From JTS-AC122 sp050246015 (GTDB lineage: Bacteria; Planctomycetota; Phycisphaerae; Phycisphaerales; UBA1924), in NCBI GenBank assembly GCA_050246015.1, contig JBFWWU010000006.1, positions 124,001 through 188,000 of the forward strand: a stretch of 64,000 bases of DNA, in the 5' to 3' direction. This document shows positions 48,561 to 58,175 of this stretch, piece after piece. The notes under the pieces are model-generated. The model was not told the origin of the DNA and made no database searches. It saw only the letters and a program-made list of their open reading frames with translations. Position 1 is the first letter of the stretch, and every line of letters begins with the position of its first letter. Made by a program: the position numbers and the translations under genes.

Positions 48561-49121
48561 TTAGAGGCCGTTGTTGCCCCGGCCGTAGCGCTCGATGGCT
48601 TGGCGAACGGTCTGCAATCGCTCGGCGGGGTGCGAGATCGTGAGCCACGCGAACTCGCCGGAAGGACCCGCAGTCGAAAAGATCAGCGTCCCCAGCCCCA
48701 GCACGCGCTGCTCGATGTTTCGGTGCAGGGCGACGTGCTGGATCCGGCGCAGCGGAATATCGATGGTGGTCTGGCGGAGCACCCCCGTCTGCACGACGAT
48801 GCGCCGATCGGTCAGGACGTACGTCTTGCACCACCATTCCAGGAAGCGCCAGATGACGACCGTGGCACTGGCGAACAGGATCATCACGCCGAGGCGCGAC
48901 ACGGCCTGCGCCAGCGTCCAGCCGATGAACGGCAGCGGGGTCGCCACCCCGGCGATAGTGCCGACGGTCGAGAGCGCGCTCGATGCCAGCACGGCCCCCA
49001 GGAGGATCAGCACCCAGACGCGAGACACGATGTACCAGAGCGAGGGTTTGATGCGAAGGATGATCAGTTCCCCGTCGGGTATGACGAGCGTGCCGGCGGG
49101 CGCGGGGGTCTCGGCGATCAC
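48561..49121 (-). CDS. Membrane protein with bacterial PH (bPH2/DUF304) domain
   Basis: The ~186-residue protein has two membrane segments (SRVWVLILLGAVLASSALS, IGWTLAQAVSRLGVMILFAS) and a PH-like region (LTDRRIVVQTGVLRQTTIDIPLRRIQHV). The start is uncertain; GTG 49121 is a conservative choice, since upstream frame is low-complexity. It lies between the hpt gene and DUF2237 on the same strand. Confidence 0.72.
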   Translation of the reverse strand: MIAETPAPAGTLVIPDGELIILRIKPSLWYIVSRVWVLILLGAVLASSALSTVGTIAGVATPLPFIGWTLAQAVSRLGVMILFASATVVIWRFLEWWCKTYVLTDRRIVVQTGVLRQTTIDIPLRRIQHVALHRNIEQRVLGLGTLIFSTAGPSGEFAWLTISHPAERLQTVRQAIERYGRGNNGL

Positions 49122-49350
49122 CGGCTCGGATGTCGAAGACGCCGCGGCCAGCCAGAGACGCCCGGGCGACGCATGCGGGCGTTCATAAAGCCGGAACGGC
49201 CCGCGACGCCGGAGCGAAGCGCCGTCGAACCGGACGTGCGGCGTGGTGGGCGCGAAGCGGGTCAGGGAGCCTCCAGGCGACGTACCGGGGCGGACTCGGG
49301 CAAAGCCCGGTGATGGGCATTCGACGCCAAGCAATGATGGTGGGCGGCGT

Positions 49351-49899
49351 TCATGAACTCTCGGGGCTGAGCGTGACGATATCGGGGAGGTTGCGGAAGT
49401 AGCCGTCGTAATCCAGCCCGTAGCCGACGACGAACTCATCGTCGATCTCGAACCCGGCGAAATCGACGCTGATCTCTTCATCGCGCCCGGAGGGCTTGCG
49501 CTTACTGAGCAGCACGCAGAGCCGAATGCTCGCCGGGCGCTGCGCCTGGATCATGCGCTTGAGCAGTCCGAGCGTTCGCCCGGAATCGAGGATGTCATCG
49601 ATCACGACGACGTGAGCGCCGGCGAGATCGGTCGGGATCTCGCCGCGGAGCGTCACGCCCTGCGACTGCGTGGCCTGCCCCGGGTAACTGCTCAGCGTCA
49701 CCGGGCGGATGCTCATCTTCAGCGGGATGTGCCGGATGAGGTCGGCGACAAACACCATCGACCCGGTGAGGATCGGCACAAGCACCACGCGATCGGATTG
49801 AGGCTCGGCCGCCAGGTCCTGGGCCAGGGCGCGCCCGATCTGCGCGACGCGGCTGGCGATGCGCTCTCGCCCGATCAGGACCCGGTGTTCCCGCTCCAT
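49351..49899 (-). CDS. hpt: Hypoxanthine-guanine phosphoribosyltransferase
   Basis: The 182-residue enzyme has the PRPP-binding motif VVVIDDILDSGRTL, typical HGPRT surroundings (LVPILTGSMVFVADLIRHI) and the C-terminal DEFVVGYGLDYDGYFRNLP. It salvages hypoxanthine and guanine to their nucleotides. ATG 49899 fits. Its neighbours suggest a simple single-gene unit. Confidence 0.95.
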   Translation of the reverse strand: MEREHRVLIGRERIASRVAQIGRALAQDLAAEPQSDRVVLVPILTGSMVFVADLIRHIPLKMSIRPVTLSSYPGQATQSQGVTLRGEIPTDLAGAHVVVIDDILDSGRTLGLLKRMIQAQRPASIRLCVLLSKRKPSGRDEEISVDFAGFEIDDEFVVGYGLDYDGYFRNLPDIVTLSPESS

Positions 49900-50171
49900 G
49901 AAAGAGGATAGGCCCGCGCCTGCGGGGACCGGGACATCGCTGGCAGGATGCGGGCGGTGCGGCGGGAGGCCAAGCCCGCGGGTGACGGGATGTCGGCCAC
50001 GCACTGCCGCCGCCGATCATGTGAGCGTTTCGTAATCCAGTCTTCACGCCCTCGGGGTGCATCGGCGCGAATGAACAGTGAGCACGCCGGTGCCATGCCG
50101 GACGCTGGCGGCGCGAGATACACACGAAACAGGGTGGTCAAGGCGGCACCCGCTTGTCAGGAGTTTGCGTC

Positions 50172-51278
50172 ATGCGGACAAACATTGCCATTGGGTTGAT
50201 CCTGCCGTCGCTGATCATCTCGGCGACCCAGTCTCAGCCGAACCAGCCGAATCGGCCCAATCAGCCGAATCAGCCGGGCCAGCCGGGTCAGCCGATCCAG
50301 CCGGGTAGAAACCAGCCGACGAATGCGGCGAGCGCGACATCGGTGGTTCGGCAACTCGAAGGTGTGTGGCGCGTCGAGGTGAAGGTGAATCCGTCCCTGT
50401 TCATGGAGCAGGCCGGGCAGAAGGATGGGATGTCGCCGAGCCGGACGAATCCGCGCCCGGATCGGCCGGGGAACGAGGCGCCGGGTACGACGCGCGATAC
50501 GGACCATGCCAAGGACATGTCCAAGACGTGCTCGGGATACGCGGTGTCGGACCTGATCATGGGCGACCAGATCCTGCGCCAGTCGCTGGTGTCGTACGAC
50601 ATGGGAAAACTGTCGGGTCATGACGGCATGTCCCAGCCGGGGAATCGCAACGACCCGAACTCGCCGTCGCGGGATCGCAACGATCCGAACTCGCCGTCGC
50701 GGAACCCCAACGACCCGAACGCGCCGGGGAAGGATCGAGACAATCGGGACGCAAAGGCGGACCTGACGACGGGCTCGCGGGCGTTCACGGGGCTGTCGTT
50801 CATCTCCTTCGACCCGCAGCGGGATCAGTACCAGGCGGTGTTCATGGACAGCCGGACGGGCGAGATCGAATCTCGCTCCGGCACGTTTGACGCCACGGGA
50901 TCGCGGATCGTCTTCGAGGACGGCACGAGCAACTACGGCACAAGCCCGTCGGACCAGAACCGCTCGATGCGCGACGCGGCTCGCCAGAACGTGCGCGTGG
51001 TCGTCGAGATCCTCAGCAACGATCGCTATCGTGTGACGATGCACAAGATCGGTGCGACGGGGACGCCCTCGCCGAGCACCGATCGCAACAATCCCACGCC
51101 CGCGTCCCCCACGACGGGTACCAACCTGGACAAGGATGTGGTGTACGAGGCGACCTATACCCGGGCGAGCGCGACGGAAGAGCAGACCATCCGCGACCTG
51201 GTCGATCGCAACCTGGGGCGAGAGGGACGGTCGAGCACGGGCATGCGCCCGATGGATACCACCAAGCCGGGCAAGTAA
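50172..51278 (+). CDS. Exported DUF1579-type protein with Pro/Asn-rich repeats
   Basis: The 368-residue protein starts with a signal (IAIGLILPSLIISATQS) and an Asn/Pro/Gln repeat run (PNQPNRPNQPNQPGQP). A second repeat (RNDPNSPSRDRNDPNSPSR) lies in the middle. The domains around these (LEGVWRVEVKVNPSLFMEQ, QYQAVFMDSRTGEIESRSG) resemble DUF1579. No anchor is seen. A strong terminator follows. Confidence 0.75.
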   Translation: MRTNIAIGLILPSLIISATQSQPNQPNRPNQPNQPGQPGQPIQPGRNQPTNAASATSVVRQLEGVWRVEVKVNPSLFMEQAGQKDGMSPSRTNPRPDRPGNEAPGTTRDTDHAKDMSKTCSGYAVSDLIMGDQILRQSLVSYDMGKLSGHDGMSQPGNRNDPNSPSRDRNDPNSPSRNPNDPNAPGKDRDNRDAKADLTTGSRAFTGLSFISFDPQRDQYQAVFMDSRTGEIESRSGTFDATGSRIVFEDGTSNYGTSPSDQNRSMRDAARQNVRVVVEILSNDRYRVTMHKIGATGTPSPSTDRNNPTPASPTTGTNLDKDVVYEATYTRASATEEQTIRDLVDRNLGREGRSSTGMRPMDTTKPGK

Positions 51279-51309
51279 GCAGCCACGTAACTTCCAACCG
51301 AAGATGATC

Positions 51310-51350
51310 GCGCCGCCGCCCCGAGATATTGGGCGGCGGCGCTCATTTTT
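51310..51350 (+). terminator. Intrinsic terminator after the DUF1579-type gene
   Basis: A perfect 12-bp GC stem, GCGCCGCCGCCC/GGGCGGCGGCGC, around a 9-nt loop (51322-51330) is followed by a T run (TCATTTTT). This is the clearest Rho-independent terminator in the window. It ends transcription of the 50172 gene. Confidence 0.9.
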
Positions 51351-51375
51351 GGGCAGGACGGGGGATGTCCGTGGG

Positions 51376-51861
51376 TTACGCGTGCCCCGGTTTGGGCAGT
51401 TCATTCTCGCCCAGGAGGCGGAACTCTTTCCGGCGCAGGATCTGCCCCGCGAGGGTCAGGTCGTCGACCGCGAGCGCGATGGCCGGCTCGCCCGCCGGAC
51501 GCAGCATGAGCGGGTAGGCGAAGCGGATGTTGAGCTCGGCGCCCAAAAGATAAAGGCACAAGCGTTCAAGCGTGTGCCCCTTGGTAAGTTCCACGACCAG
51601 CAGGCTCATCTCGGTGTACGTTTGCTGGTGCTTGGTGAGCAGGAGTTTCGCGTCGGCCGATTTACTCGTGACCAGCCGCACCACCGCGTGGTCGCTGGCG
51701 TCATGCACACTGAACGCGCAGATCGGCACGCCGGCCTGATCAAACTGTCGCACCAGTTCGTGCAGTTTGCCGACGCGGTTGTCGAGAAAGACGCTGAACT
51801 GCGTCACGCTCGGCGGGGCGTACCCCTGCGTCGTTTCCATTCCCGATGACATCTGGCTCAT
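51376..51861 (-). CDS. ACT-domain protein
   Basis: The 161-residue protein has tandem ACT-like folds: FSVFLDNRVGKLHELVRQFDQAGVPICAFSVHD and a second half ending RRKEFRLLGENELP. There is no catalytic domain. Probably a stand-alone amino-acid-responsive regulator. ATG 51861. Confidence 0.8.
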   Translation of the reverse strand: MSQMSSGMETTQGYAPPSVTQFSVFLDNRVGKLHELVRQFDQAGVPICAFSVHDASDHAVVRLVTSKSADAKLLLTKHQQTYTEMSLLVVELTKGHTLERLCLYLLGAELNIRFAYPLMLRPAGEPAIALAVDDLTLAGQILRRKEFRLLGENELPKPGHA

Positions 51862-52011
51862 GCGCACCCTTTTCGATGAGGCGCTCCCTCCAAACAGTCT
51901 ACCACGCCGAACGCTTTCCCGCGCACTTCTTCGCGGGCAGGCGCATCGCGGTCGCGCCGCTGGGGGCTTGATCCTGACTTTCATTCCGCGGGATGCGGTC
52001 TCTCGCGTCGC

Positions 52012-52371
52012 TTAGACGGAGAAGCTCGAGCCGCACCCGCAGCTCGTGGTCGCGTTGGGGTTCTGGAAGACGAAGCCCCGGCCGGAAAGTTCATCACGGA
52101 AGTCGATCGTGGTGCCGTTGAGATACAGAAGGCTCTTGGGGTCGCAGACGATGGTGATCCCATGCTGGACGAAGGCTTCGTCGTGGTCCTTCTGGGTTTC
52201 GGTCAGGTCCAAGAGGTACGAAAACCCGGAGCATCCGCCGCCCTTGACGCCGACGCGCAGGCGGATCTTGGCGATATCCAGTTCTTCTCGCTCGATGATG
52301 GTCTTGATTTCGCGTGCGGCGGTCTCCGAGAGGAGGATGCCGGCGGTCGTCGGGGCGGTTTCAGTGCTCAT
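52012..52371 (-). CDS. A-type Fe-S carrier (IscA/ErpA)
   Basis: The 119-residue protein has the three conserved cysteines: GGGCSGFSY, and the C-terminal SCGCGSSF. It carries assembled Fe-S clusters to targets. iscS and iscU lie at 23-25 kb in this window, so the scaffold and carrier genes are separate here. Confidence 0.93.
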   Translation of the reverse strand: MSTETAPTTAGILLSETAAREIKTIIEREELDIAKIRLRVGVKGGGCSGFSYLLDLTETQKDHDEAFVQHGITIVCDPKSLLYLNGTTIDFRDELSGRGFVFQNPNATTSCGCGSSFSV

Positions 52372-52508
52372 GGGGTTCTCGCAGAGGAATCGATGGTCAT
52401 CAATACTACGCGGGTCGGCGCCCGGACGTTCGCTTTGGCGCCCGGCTAGCGTCGGCACGTCTGACCAGCCGGTTCAAGGTGTGTGCTCCAACGAAGCCCT
52501 GATCGCCG

Positions 52509-53912
52509 CTATTTCGCCGCCGCCCCGGCCCGGTCGGCTTCGGAGAGGGTCGTCCGGATTGACCCCCCGGAGTCGATATCGGGCCGGTCCGGCTCCCGGA
52601 CATCAAGACGCACGCGAAGCACTCGGGTCGGAGTCGCCTGGAGAATGTGCAGGTCGATTTGGCCATACGGGAACGATTCGCCGGGCTTGGGGATCCGGCC
52701 CAAGGTGGTAATGACGAAGCCGCCCAAGGTGTCGTACTCGTCCGCCTCCGGAAGCGAGACACCCAGGGCGTCGAGGGCGGCGTTGACTTCCTGGATGTAC
52801 GCGCGGGCGTCGGCCTGGGCCGATCGCCGGTCGAGGCTGACCTCCACCTTGTCCTCGTCTTCGGCCTCGGGCTCGTACTCGTCGTAGATCTCACCGAACA
52901 CCGTCTCCACGACGTCCTCGATCGTGACCAGGCCCGCGGTGCCCCCGTATTCATCGGCCACCATCGCGATGTGGACTTTGCGCTCCAGCAACTCCTGCAT
53001 CAGTTCGCGCGCGGTCTTGGTCTCGGGAACAAAGATCGCGGGGCGGAGGATGTTCTTGAGTTCGAACGGCTTCGGCGGCGACCCGGGCGAGGCGGCGGCA
53101 CGCGCCCCGCTCCCCGCCAGCCACTTCATCAGGTCCTTCACATAAAAAATCCCCACGATGTTGTCAAGGTTGTCCTTGTACACGGGGATCCGGCTATGCC
53201 CGATCTTCCGGATCACGCCCGTGACCGCGCCCAGGTCGTCGGTGTATTCCAGCGCCAGGATCTCGGTGCGCGGCGTCATGATCTGCTCGACCGTGCGGTC
53301 TCGCAGTTGCACCACCGCGCCGATCATGCGGCGCTCGTCCTCGTCGAACTGCCCCTCGCGCTTCCCCTCGTCGATCACGGACATCAACTCCGCTTCGAGC
53401 TGCTCGCTCTCGTCGGTCTCCTTCTTGCCCGCCAGCCGGCGGATGACCTCGTCCAGGAATCGGGCGATCGGCGCCAGCGGGGTCTCGGCCAGGTACAACG
53501 CGCGGATCACCAGCGAGTTGGAATACACCACGCGGTCGCTGACATGACCGGCGATGCTCATGGGGATCACGACCAGGAACAGCCACGTGGCCAGCGCGGT
53601 CAGCAGCGCCGCGATCACCGCACTGCCCAGCGTGAACGCAGCCGGCGAGTCCAGGTACCACGCGTACCACACCATGCACGCGACCGCCAGCACGCTGCAG
53701 ATCATCCGCGGCAGCGCCATCGCCCGCGCGTGCCCCCCCAGATCATCCAGGATCCGTGACACGCGCCGCGTCCCCCCTGATTGATGGCGCCGCTCGGCTA
53801 GATCCTCCAGCGCGCCGCGCGACACATCCGCCAGCGCAAAGTGCAGCGCCGAAATGTACGACCCCAGCACGGTCGAGCCCGCGGCCAGCCAGAGGGCGAC
53901 GGATTCGGTCAT
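52509..53912 (-). CDS. CNNM/CorC-type membrane protein with CBS domains
   Basis: The 467-residue protein has an N-terminal CNNM/DUF21 membrane region, then two CBS domains (MTPRTEILALEYTD, VADEYGGTAGLVTIEDVVETVFGEIYDEYE) and a C-terminal CorC_HlyC domain. Proteins of this kind act in Mg2+/Co2+ homeostasis. It overlaps ybeY by 4 bp on the same strand; the pairing of ybeY with a CorC-type gene is common. Confidence 0.93.
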   Translation of the reverse strand: MTESVALWLAAGSTVLGSYISALHFALADVSRGALEDLAERRHQSGGTRRVSRILDDLGGHARAMALPRMICSVLAVACMVWYAWYLDSPAAFTLGSAVIAALLTALATWLFLVVIPMSIAGHVSDRVVYSNSLVIRALYLAETPLAPIARFLDEVIRRLAGKKETDESEQLEAELMSVIDEGKREGQFDEDERRMIGAVVQLRDRTVEQIMTPRTEILALEYTDDLGAVTGVIRKIGHSRIPVYKDNLDNIVGIFYVKDLMKWLAGSGARAAASPGSPPKPFELKNILRPAIFVPETKTARELMQELLERKVHIAMVADEYGGTAGLVTIEDVVETVFGEIYDEYEPEAEDEDKVEVSLDRRSAQADARAYIQEVNAALDALGVSLPEADEYDTLGGFVITTLGRIPKPGESFPYGQIDLHILQATPTRVLRVRLDVREPDRPDIDSGGSIRTTLSEADRAGAAAK

Positions 53913-54484
53913 GCCGCACCTCCGCCCAGGGCAGCGCTCCCGGCGCGTGCCCCGGCAACGAAGATCGGTCCGACGCCGATCGCGCTGAGGACATCGTCCT
54001 CGCGCGCGTGCATCGCCGCGTACCCCGCCTCATCGTGATCATCGTGCCCAAGGCAATGCAGGATCCCATGCACGCTGTACAGCAGCAGTTCATGCACGAT
54101 CGCGTGCGAGCGCTGCGACGCCTGACGGGCGGCCTCATCGACGCAGACGATCACATCCGCGTCCAGGTGCAGGCCGCCCTCCGACGAGGACGCGCCATCG
54201 GACATGTCGAAGGTCAGCACGTCGGTGGTCGAGGGATCGCTCGAATGCCGCTCGTGAAGACGCGACATCTCGGAATCCGGCACAAGGCGGATGCGGACCT
54301 CGCCCGACACCCCCAGATAGATCCCTGCCGCACATATCAGCCCGTGAAGTTCGGCCTGCTGCCGCGTCTGAAGTAGCCCGCGTGCGTCGGCGATCGTCAC
54401 GAGCAGACCGACGCCCGCCGGCCTGGATCGATCGGATGGAGCATGTCCGGTACTGGGGGGTTCAGAGGTCTCGTTCTCGATCAT
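53909..54484 (-). CDS. ybeY: Endoribonuclease YbeY
   Basis: The 191-residue protein has the metal motif HGILHCLGHDDHD (H3xH5xH pattern) and TTDVLTFDMSD. It processes the 3' end of 16S rRNA. ATG 54484 is preferred. It overlaps the CorC-type gene. Confidence 0.95.
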   Translation of the reverse strand: MIENETSEPPSTGHAPSDRSRPAGVGLLVTIADARGLLQTRQQAELHGLICAAGIYLGVSGEVRIRLVPDSEMSRLHERHSSDPSTTDVLTFDMSDGASSSEGGLHLDADVIVCVDEAARQASQRSHAIVHELLLYSVHGILHCLGHDDHDEAGYAAMHAREDDVLSAIGVGPIFVAGARAGSAALGGGAA

Positions 54485-54762
54485 CGCGACGAAGTCCCAA
54501 GAGTGACATCGGGCACTCATCCTAATCTTACGCCAAAACAGCCATGGCGGAATGAAGAAGTGACATCCGCGCACTGCAACCCTTCGCTTGTACCATATCT
54601 GTGAGGTCTATTCGCCCCAAATGTGGTGGTGCATGTCTCGGAATCTACAACCGCTTGAGCATTATGGGACTTTCTCATTCGTGGAAATGGACATATTCAG
54701 CCATCGTTGGCCGAGAGGGGGGAAGCGAGGATTAGAGGGGGTCGGGGGTGGGGGAGGGGGGG

Positions 54763-56028
54763 CTAGTGACGCATGAAGGACTCGACATGGTTTGCAGCGG
54801 CCGCCGTGCCTGCCTCGCTGGAAATGCGCTTGCCCAGCGAGTCCGCCCGGCTGACGACAGTGGAGTCATCTACCAGGGCGCGGAGTTCGGCGGCGAGGCG
54901 CTGGAGGTTGAGCCGCGTCGCCCAGAGGGTACGCGAAACGCCCAGTCGCTTGGCGCGAGCCGCGTTATCGAACTGGTCATAAGCGTGGGGCACGATGAGC
55001 GTGGGCCGACCGGACCGCAGCCCTTGCGCGGTGGTGCCGATCCCGCCGTGGTGGACGACCGCGGCGCAGCGGGGCATCACGTGAGAGAAGGGGGCGTAGT
55101 GAAATGCCCGCACGCCGCTGGGGAGCGACGCGGGCGCGTACTCCTTGCGGTTGGTGAGCAGGATACCTCGGCGGCCCAGCGCACGGCACGCTTGCGCCGC
55201 GTGCTCATAGAAGTTGCCAGCGACATGCACGATCGCGGTACCGAGCGTAAAGAGGAGAGGGGGATCGTTGGCGGCGTCACACTCGTCGAGGAAGCGGAGC
55301 ACGTCAACCGCGTCGGTTCCGAGGCGCGGGGAGTCGTCGTGCCAGGGGAAGCCGCAGATGACGCCGGTGGGCGGATCGCCGGGCATCGGTGCTCGGAAGT
55401 GGGGGGACCACATCCCCAGGACCAGCGCGCCGCGGGTCGCGTCGGCAAAGATCATGTCCCGCGCCGGCGCGAATCCCAGGTCGCGGCGGATGCGGTTCAC
55501 CGGACGGTCGTACATCCATCGCATCTGCCGGCGGGCCAGCCACATGCCCGCCTGCATGAGCCAGCGCGGCGGATTCTCGGGCGCCCCCTGGGCGTAGACG
55601 CACTTGTCGCGGTCGTTGAACCAGAGGGCGGGAGCCAGGACCGCCGTGATGAGCGGGATGCGCATCCGTTCGCAGAGCCAGGGCGTGCCGATCGAGATGT
55701 GGTGCGCGATGACCGCGTCGGGCTTGACGCGCTCCAGGGCGCTCTGTGTCGCGTTGATGATGATCGGTGCATCGACGATCAGGAGTTCGCGCAGAACGGT
55801 CATGGATCCCTTGCGCGGGTGGGCCGCGTTGGGGACGTTCATCTTCTGCTTGAAATCGAACTCGTCGCCCAGCGGGAGGAAGCCCAGGCCGGCAGACCGG
55901 ACCGTCTGCTCGAAGTACGGGTTGACCAGCAGCCAGACGTCGTGCCCGCGCGCCGCGAGTTCGCGGCCGATGGCGACGAACGGGTGGATGTCGCCGGCCG
56001 ACCCGACGCTCGTGAGCAGAAACTTCAT
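54763..56028 (-). CDS. UGT-like glycosyltransferase (GT1 family)
   Basis: The 421-residue protein shows MKFLLTSVGSAGDIHPFVAIG at the start and the GT1 donor-binding region AAVVHHGGIGTTAQGLRSGRPTLIVP. The NDP-sugar-type His and Gly positions are normal. Substrate unknown. No biosynthetic cluster surrounds it. Confidence 0.9.
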   Translation of the reverse strand: MKFLLTSVGSAGDIHPFVAIGRELAARGHDVWLLVNPYFEQTVRSAGLGFLPLGDEFDFKQKMNVPNAAHPRKGSMTVLRELLIVDAPIIINATQSALERVKPDAVIAHHISIGTPWLCERMRIPLITAVLAPALWFNDRDKCVYAQGAPENPPRWLMQAGMWLARRQMRWMYDRPVNRIRRDLGFAPARDMIFADATRGALVLGMWSPHFRAPMPGDPPTGVICGFPWHDDSPRLGTDAVDVLRFLDECDAANDPPLLFTLGTAIVHVAGNFYEHAAQACRALGRRGILLTNRKEYAPASLPSGVRAFHYAPFSHVMPRCAAVVHHGGIGTTAQGLRSGRPTLIVPHAYDQFDNAARAKRLGVSRTLWATRLNLQRLAAELRALVDDSTVVSRADSLGKRISSEAGTAAAANHVESFMRH

Positions 56029-56075
56029 GAGATCAGAATACGGCCTTCGCCCGGCGGACACGCGCGTGCATCAAA

Positions 56076-57866
56076 CTAGCAGCCGCTGAAGAACGCGGTG
56101 AGAAAGTCGAAGAAATCCTGCGAATCGGTCGTGCCGGAGTAGTTGATGTCGGCTGCGGAATCGAACAGATCGACGAGGAAATCAAAGAAGTCCTGGCTGT
56201 TGATGAACTGATCGTTGTTCCAGTCGGACGGGCAGCCGAGTTGGCCGACCGGAAGCGGGACGGCCAGCAGCGCCGTCGCCCCGCCCGAGAGCCGGGCCAG
56301 AAAGATGAAGTTGCCGTCCGGGCTCACATTGGTCCGGCGGCCGTTGTGCTGGTACCCCTCGGTGCGCGGGGTGATGGAGACGATCTGCCGGGTGTCGCCG
56401 GGGGAGACCTGCACGCTGTCCCCTTCCTTGACCAGCGCGCGCACCCCGCGACCCGGCGTAAAGACCCACACGCCCCGCGCGCCGGTCGAGAGCGTCGCGG
56501 GGAAGACCAGGTGATTGCGGTCCGTGGTCGCGAGCCAGAAATCAGCGGCGCGGAAATCAAACTCGGCGAACGTGACGCCGCCCGCGCCGGGGGCCGGGTC
56601 GCCTTCGCGCGCCATCACCAGGAACTGGATGGGCAGGTCACTCCACCAGATGGTGGTGTCGTTGGACGGCGCGATCCCGGCGCCGCGCACACGCGCGGCG
56701 AAACACATCCGACCGTCCCGGCTGAACACCGGGTCGCTGAACGAGTCGAGCGCAGCGCCGGCGATACGCCCAAAGGCGGGCCAACTCTCCCGCGCCTCGG
56801 CGAAGAGCGCCCCGCACGGGCACCGCGAAAAGAGCGCCTCGTCGTTGGTCGAGTTCACCCCGCCGACCCCCGGGCGCATCAGCGCGCGGAACCCGACGCG
56901 CGGCTCGGCCGAGACCACGGGCGGATAGATCACGTCGAACCGGGCCGAGGCAACCGACCCGTACCCCACCAGGTCCCCTTCGCGCGCGACGAGGTAGTTC
57001 GCCTCGTTCGGAGCCAGGCGAACCCAGATTCCCTCGTCGCTGGATGCATCGACCCCACCGATGCCTTGGCGCAACCGGGCGGTATACACCAGGTCGCCGG
57101 CGGCGGTGACCAGGGGCGTGGAAAAACCGCCGTCGTAGACCGCGCCGCTCGTGTCCGCCGCGGCGCCCCCGGCTCGCGCGATCTGGACGACATCGTTGTT
57201 CAGATCGTTGGTCCAGATGCCCAGCGCCTCGTCGGCTGGAACGCCCCCCGGGCTTGTCACCAGCGCGCCGCGCATCGCCGGGTACCCGCTGAGACCCACC
57301 GCCGGGGTCTGCTGGAAGCCGTCCAGTTCCGCGATCATCCCCTGAGGCGTGCCGAACGAGATTGATCCGGTCTGGAAGTATGGCTGCGCGGCGCCGCCCT
57401 CGTATCGATAGATGACGCGGTCGTTCAAGTCGTCGATCCCTCCCGCGTGCGACAGCCGCGCCCAGTACGCGACTTCCTGACCGGACGTCGAGATCCCCGG
57501 CGCGCCGATCTGGGCGTACGTCACCCCCAGCGGCATGCCCGGGGCGGGCGAGCCTTCGCGCGCCACCAGTGCCGCGGCGCCTTGCCCCAGATCACGCACG
57601 ATCCAGATGCCCGTGTCGTTCGAGGCGTCCACGCCCCCCGCGCCCTGCTCGAGCGTGGCCCGGAACGTCATCGCGCCGCCCGCGCCGATCGTCGCGGGCT
57701 CGATGTCGGCAAAGCGGACATTCGCCGGCATGCCCGGCGCCTGCCCGCCGGTGAGCGCAAGGCAGTGAATCGTGTCGGCCGCGCCGATCGAGCCCGCTCC
57801 AAGCGCGATCCCGCACGCCAGCGCGATCAAACAGCAGGACAACGGACGGGTAGCGGTGTGTGACAC
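56076..57866 (-). CDS. Secreted GC-type dockerin-anchored protein
   Basis: The 596-residue protein has a signal peptide (LIALACGIALGAGSIGAAD), beta-rich choice-of-anchor repeats and a C-terminal dockerin-like segment, SQDFFDFL twice, ending FFSGC. This arrangement matches the GC-type dockerin found in Phycisphaerae. The anchoring partner is unknown. It ends 47 bp before the glycosyltransferase gene. Confidence 0.82.
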   Translation of the reverse strand: MSHTATRPLSCCLIALACGIALGAGSIGAADTIHCLALTGGQAPGMPANVRFADIEPATIGAGGAMTFRATLEQGAGGVDASNDTGIWIVRDLGQGAAALVAREGSPAPGMPLGVTYAQIGAPGISTSGQEVAYWARLSHAGGIDDLNDRVIYRYEGGAAQPYFQTGSISFGTPQGMIAELDGFQQTPAVGLSGYPAMRGALVTSPGGVPADEALGIWTNDLNNDVVQIARAGGAAADTSGAVYDGGFSTPLVTAAGDLVYTARLRQGIGGVDASSDEGIWVRLAPNEANYLVAREGDLVGYGSVASARFDVIYPPVVSAEPRVGFRALMRPGVGGVNSTNDEALFSRCPCGALFAEARESWPAFGRIAGAALDSFSDPVFSRDGRMCFAARVRGAGIAPSNDTTIWWSDLPIQFLVMAREGDPAPGAGGVTFAEFDFRAADFWLATTDRNHLVFPATLSTGARGVWVFTPGRGVRALVKEGDSVQVSPGDTRQIVSITPRTEGYQHNGRRTNVSPDGNFIFLARLSGGATALLAVPLPVGQLGCPSDWNNDQFINSQDFFDFLVDLFDSAADINYSGTTDSQDFFDFLTAFFSGC

Positions 57867-58175
57867 GGGGCGGCCTTTCGACTGACGCTACGAACCGCAC
57901 CAAGTATGCGCCAGGTTCGGCGCGATTCCAGCAGGCCGTACCAGGCGCCGTCGCGCGACCATAATCCGAACGATCGCGGCCAAATGGGACGCCGGGACCG
58001 GCGGGGTCCACCCACCCACCCACCTTCAGACACCTAGAGTTCTCGGCAACGGTCACGCCCGCGCCCAGTCCAGGTTCGCGTGTCGGACCGGGAGCCAACG
58101 CACGCGGCGGCGGCGCGACGGGAATCGCGGGGGCAGCGCCGCGGCCACGCCTCAGCAACACCTTTGGAGATTGAA

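Noticed and set aside
48561..49481. A longer PH-domain protein starting near 49481
   Set aside because: That frame overlaps the end of hpt and is low-complexity upstream of 49121, so the shorter start was used.
50221..50330. Repeat array in the 5' part of the DUF1579-type gene
   Set aside because: It is an in-frame Asn/Pro/Gln linker within a coding region, not a separate repeat element.
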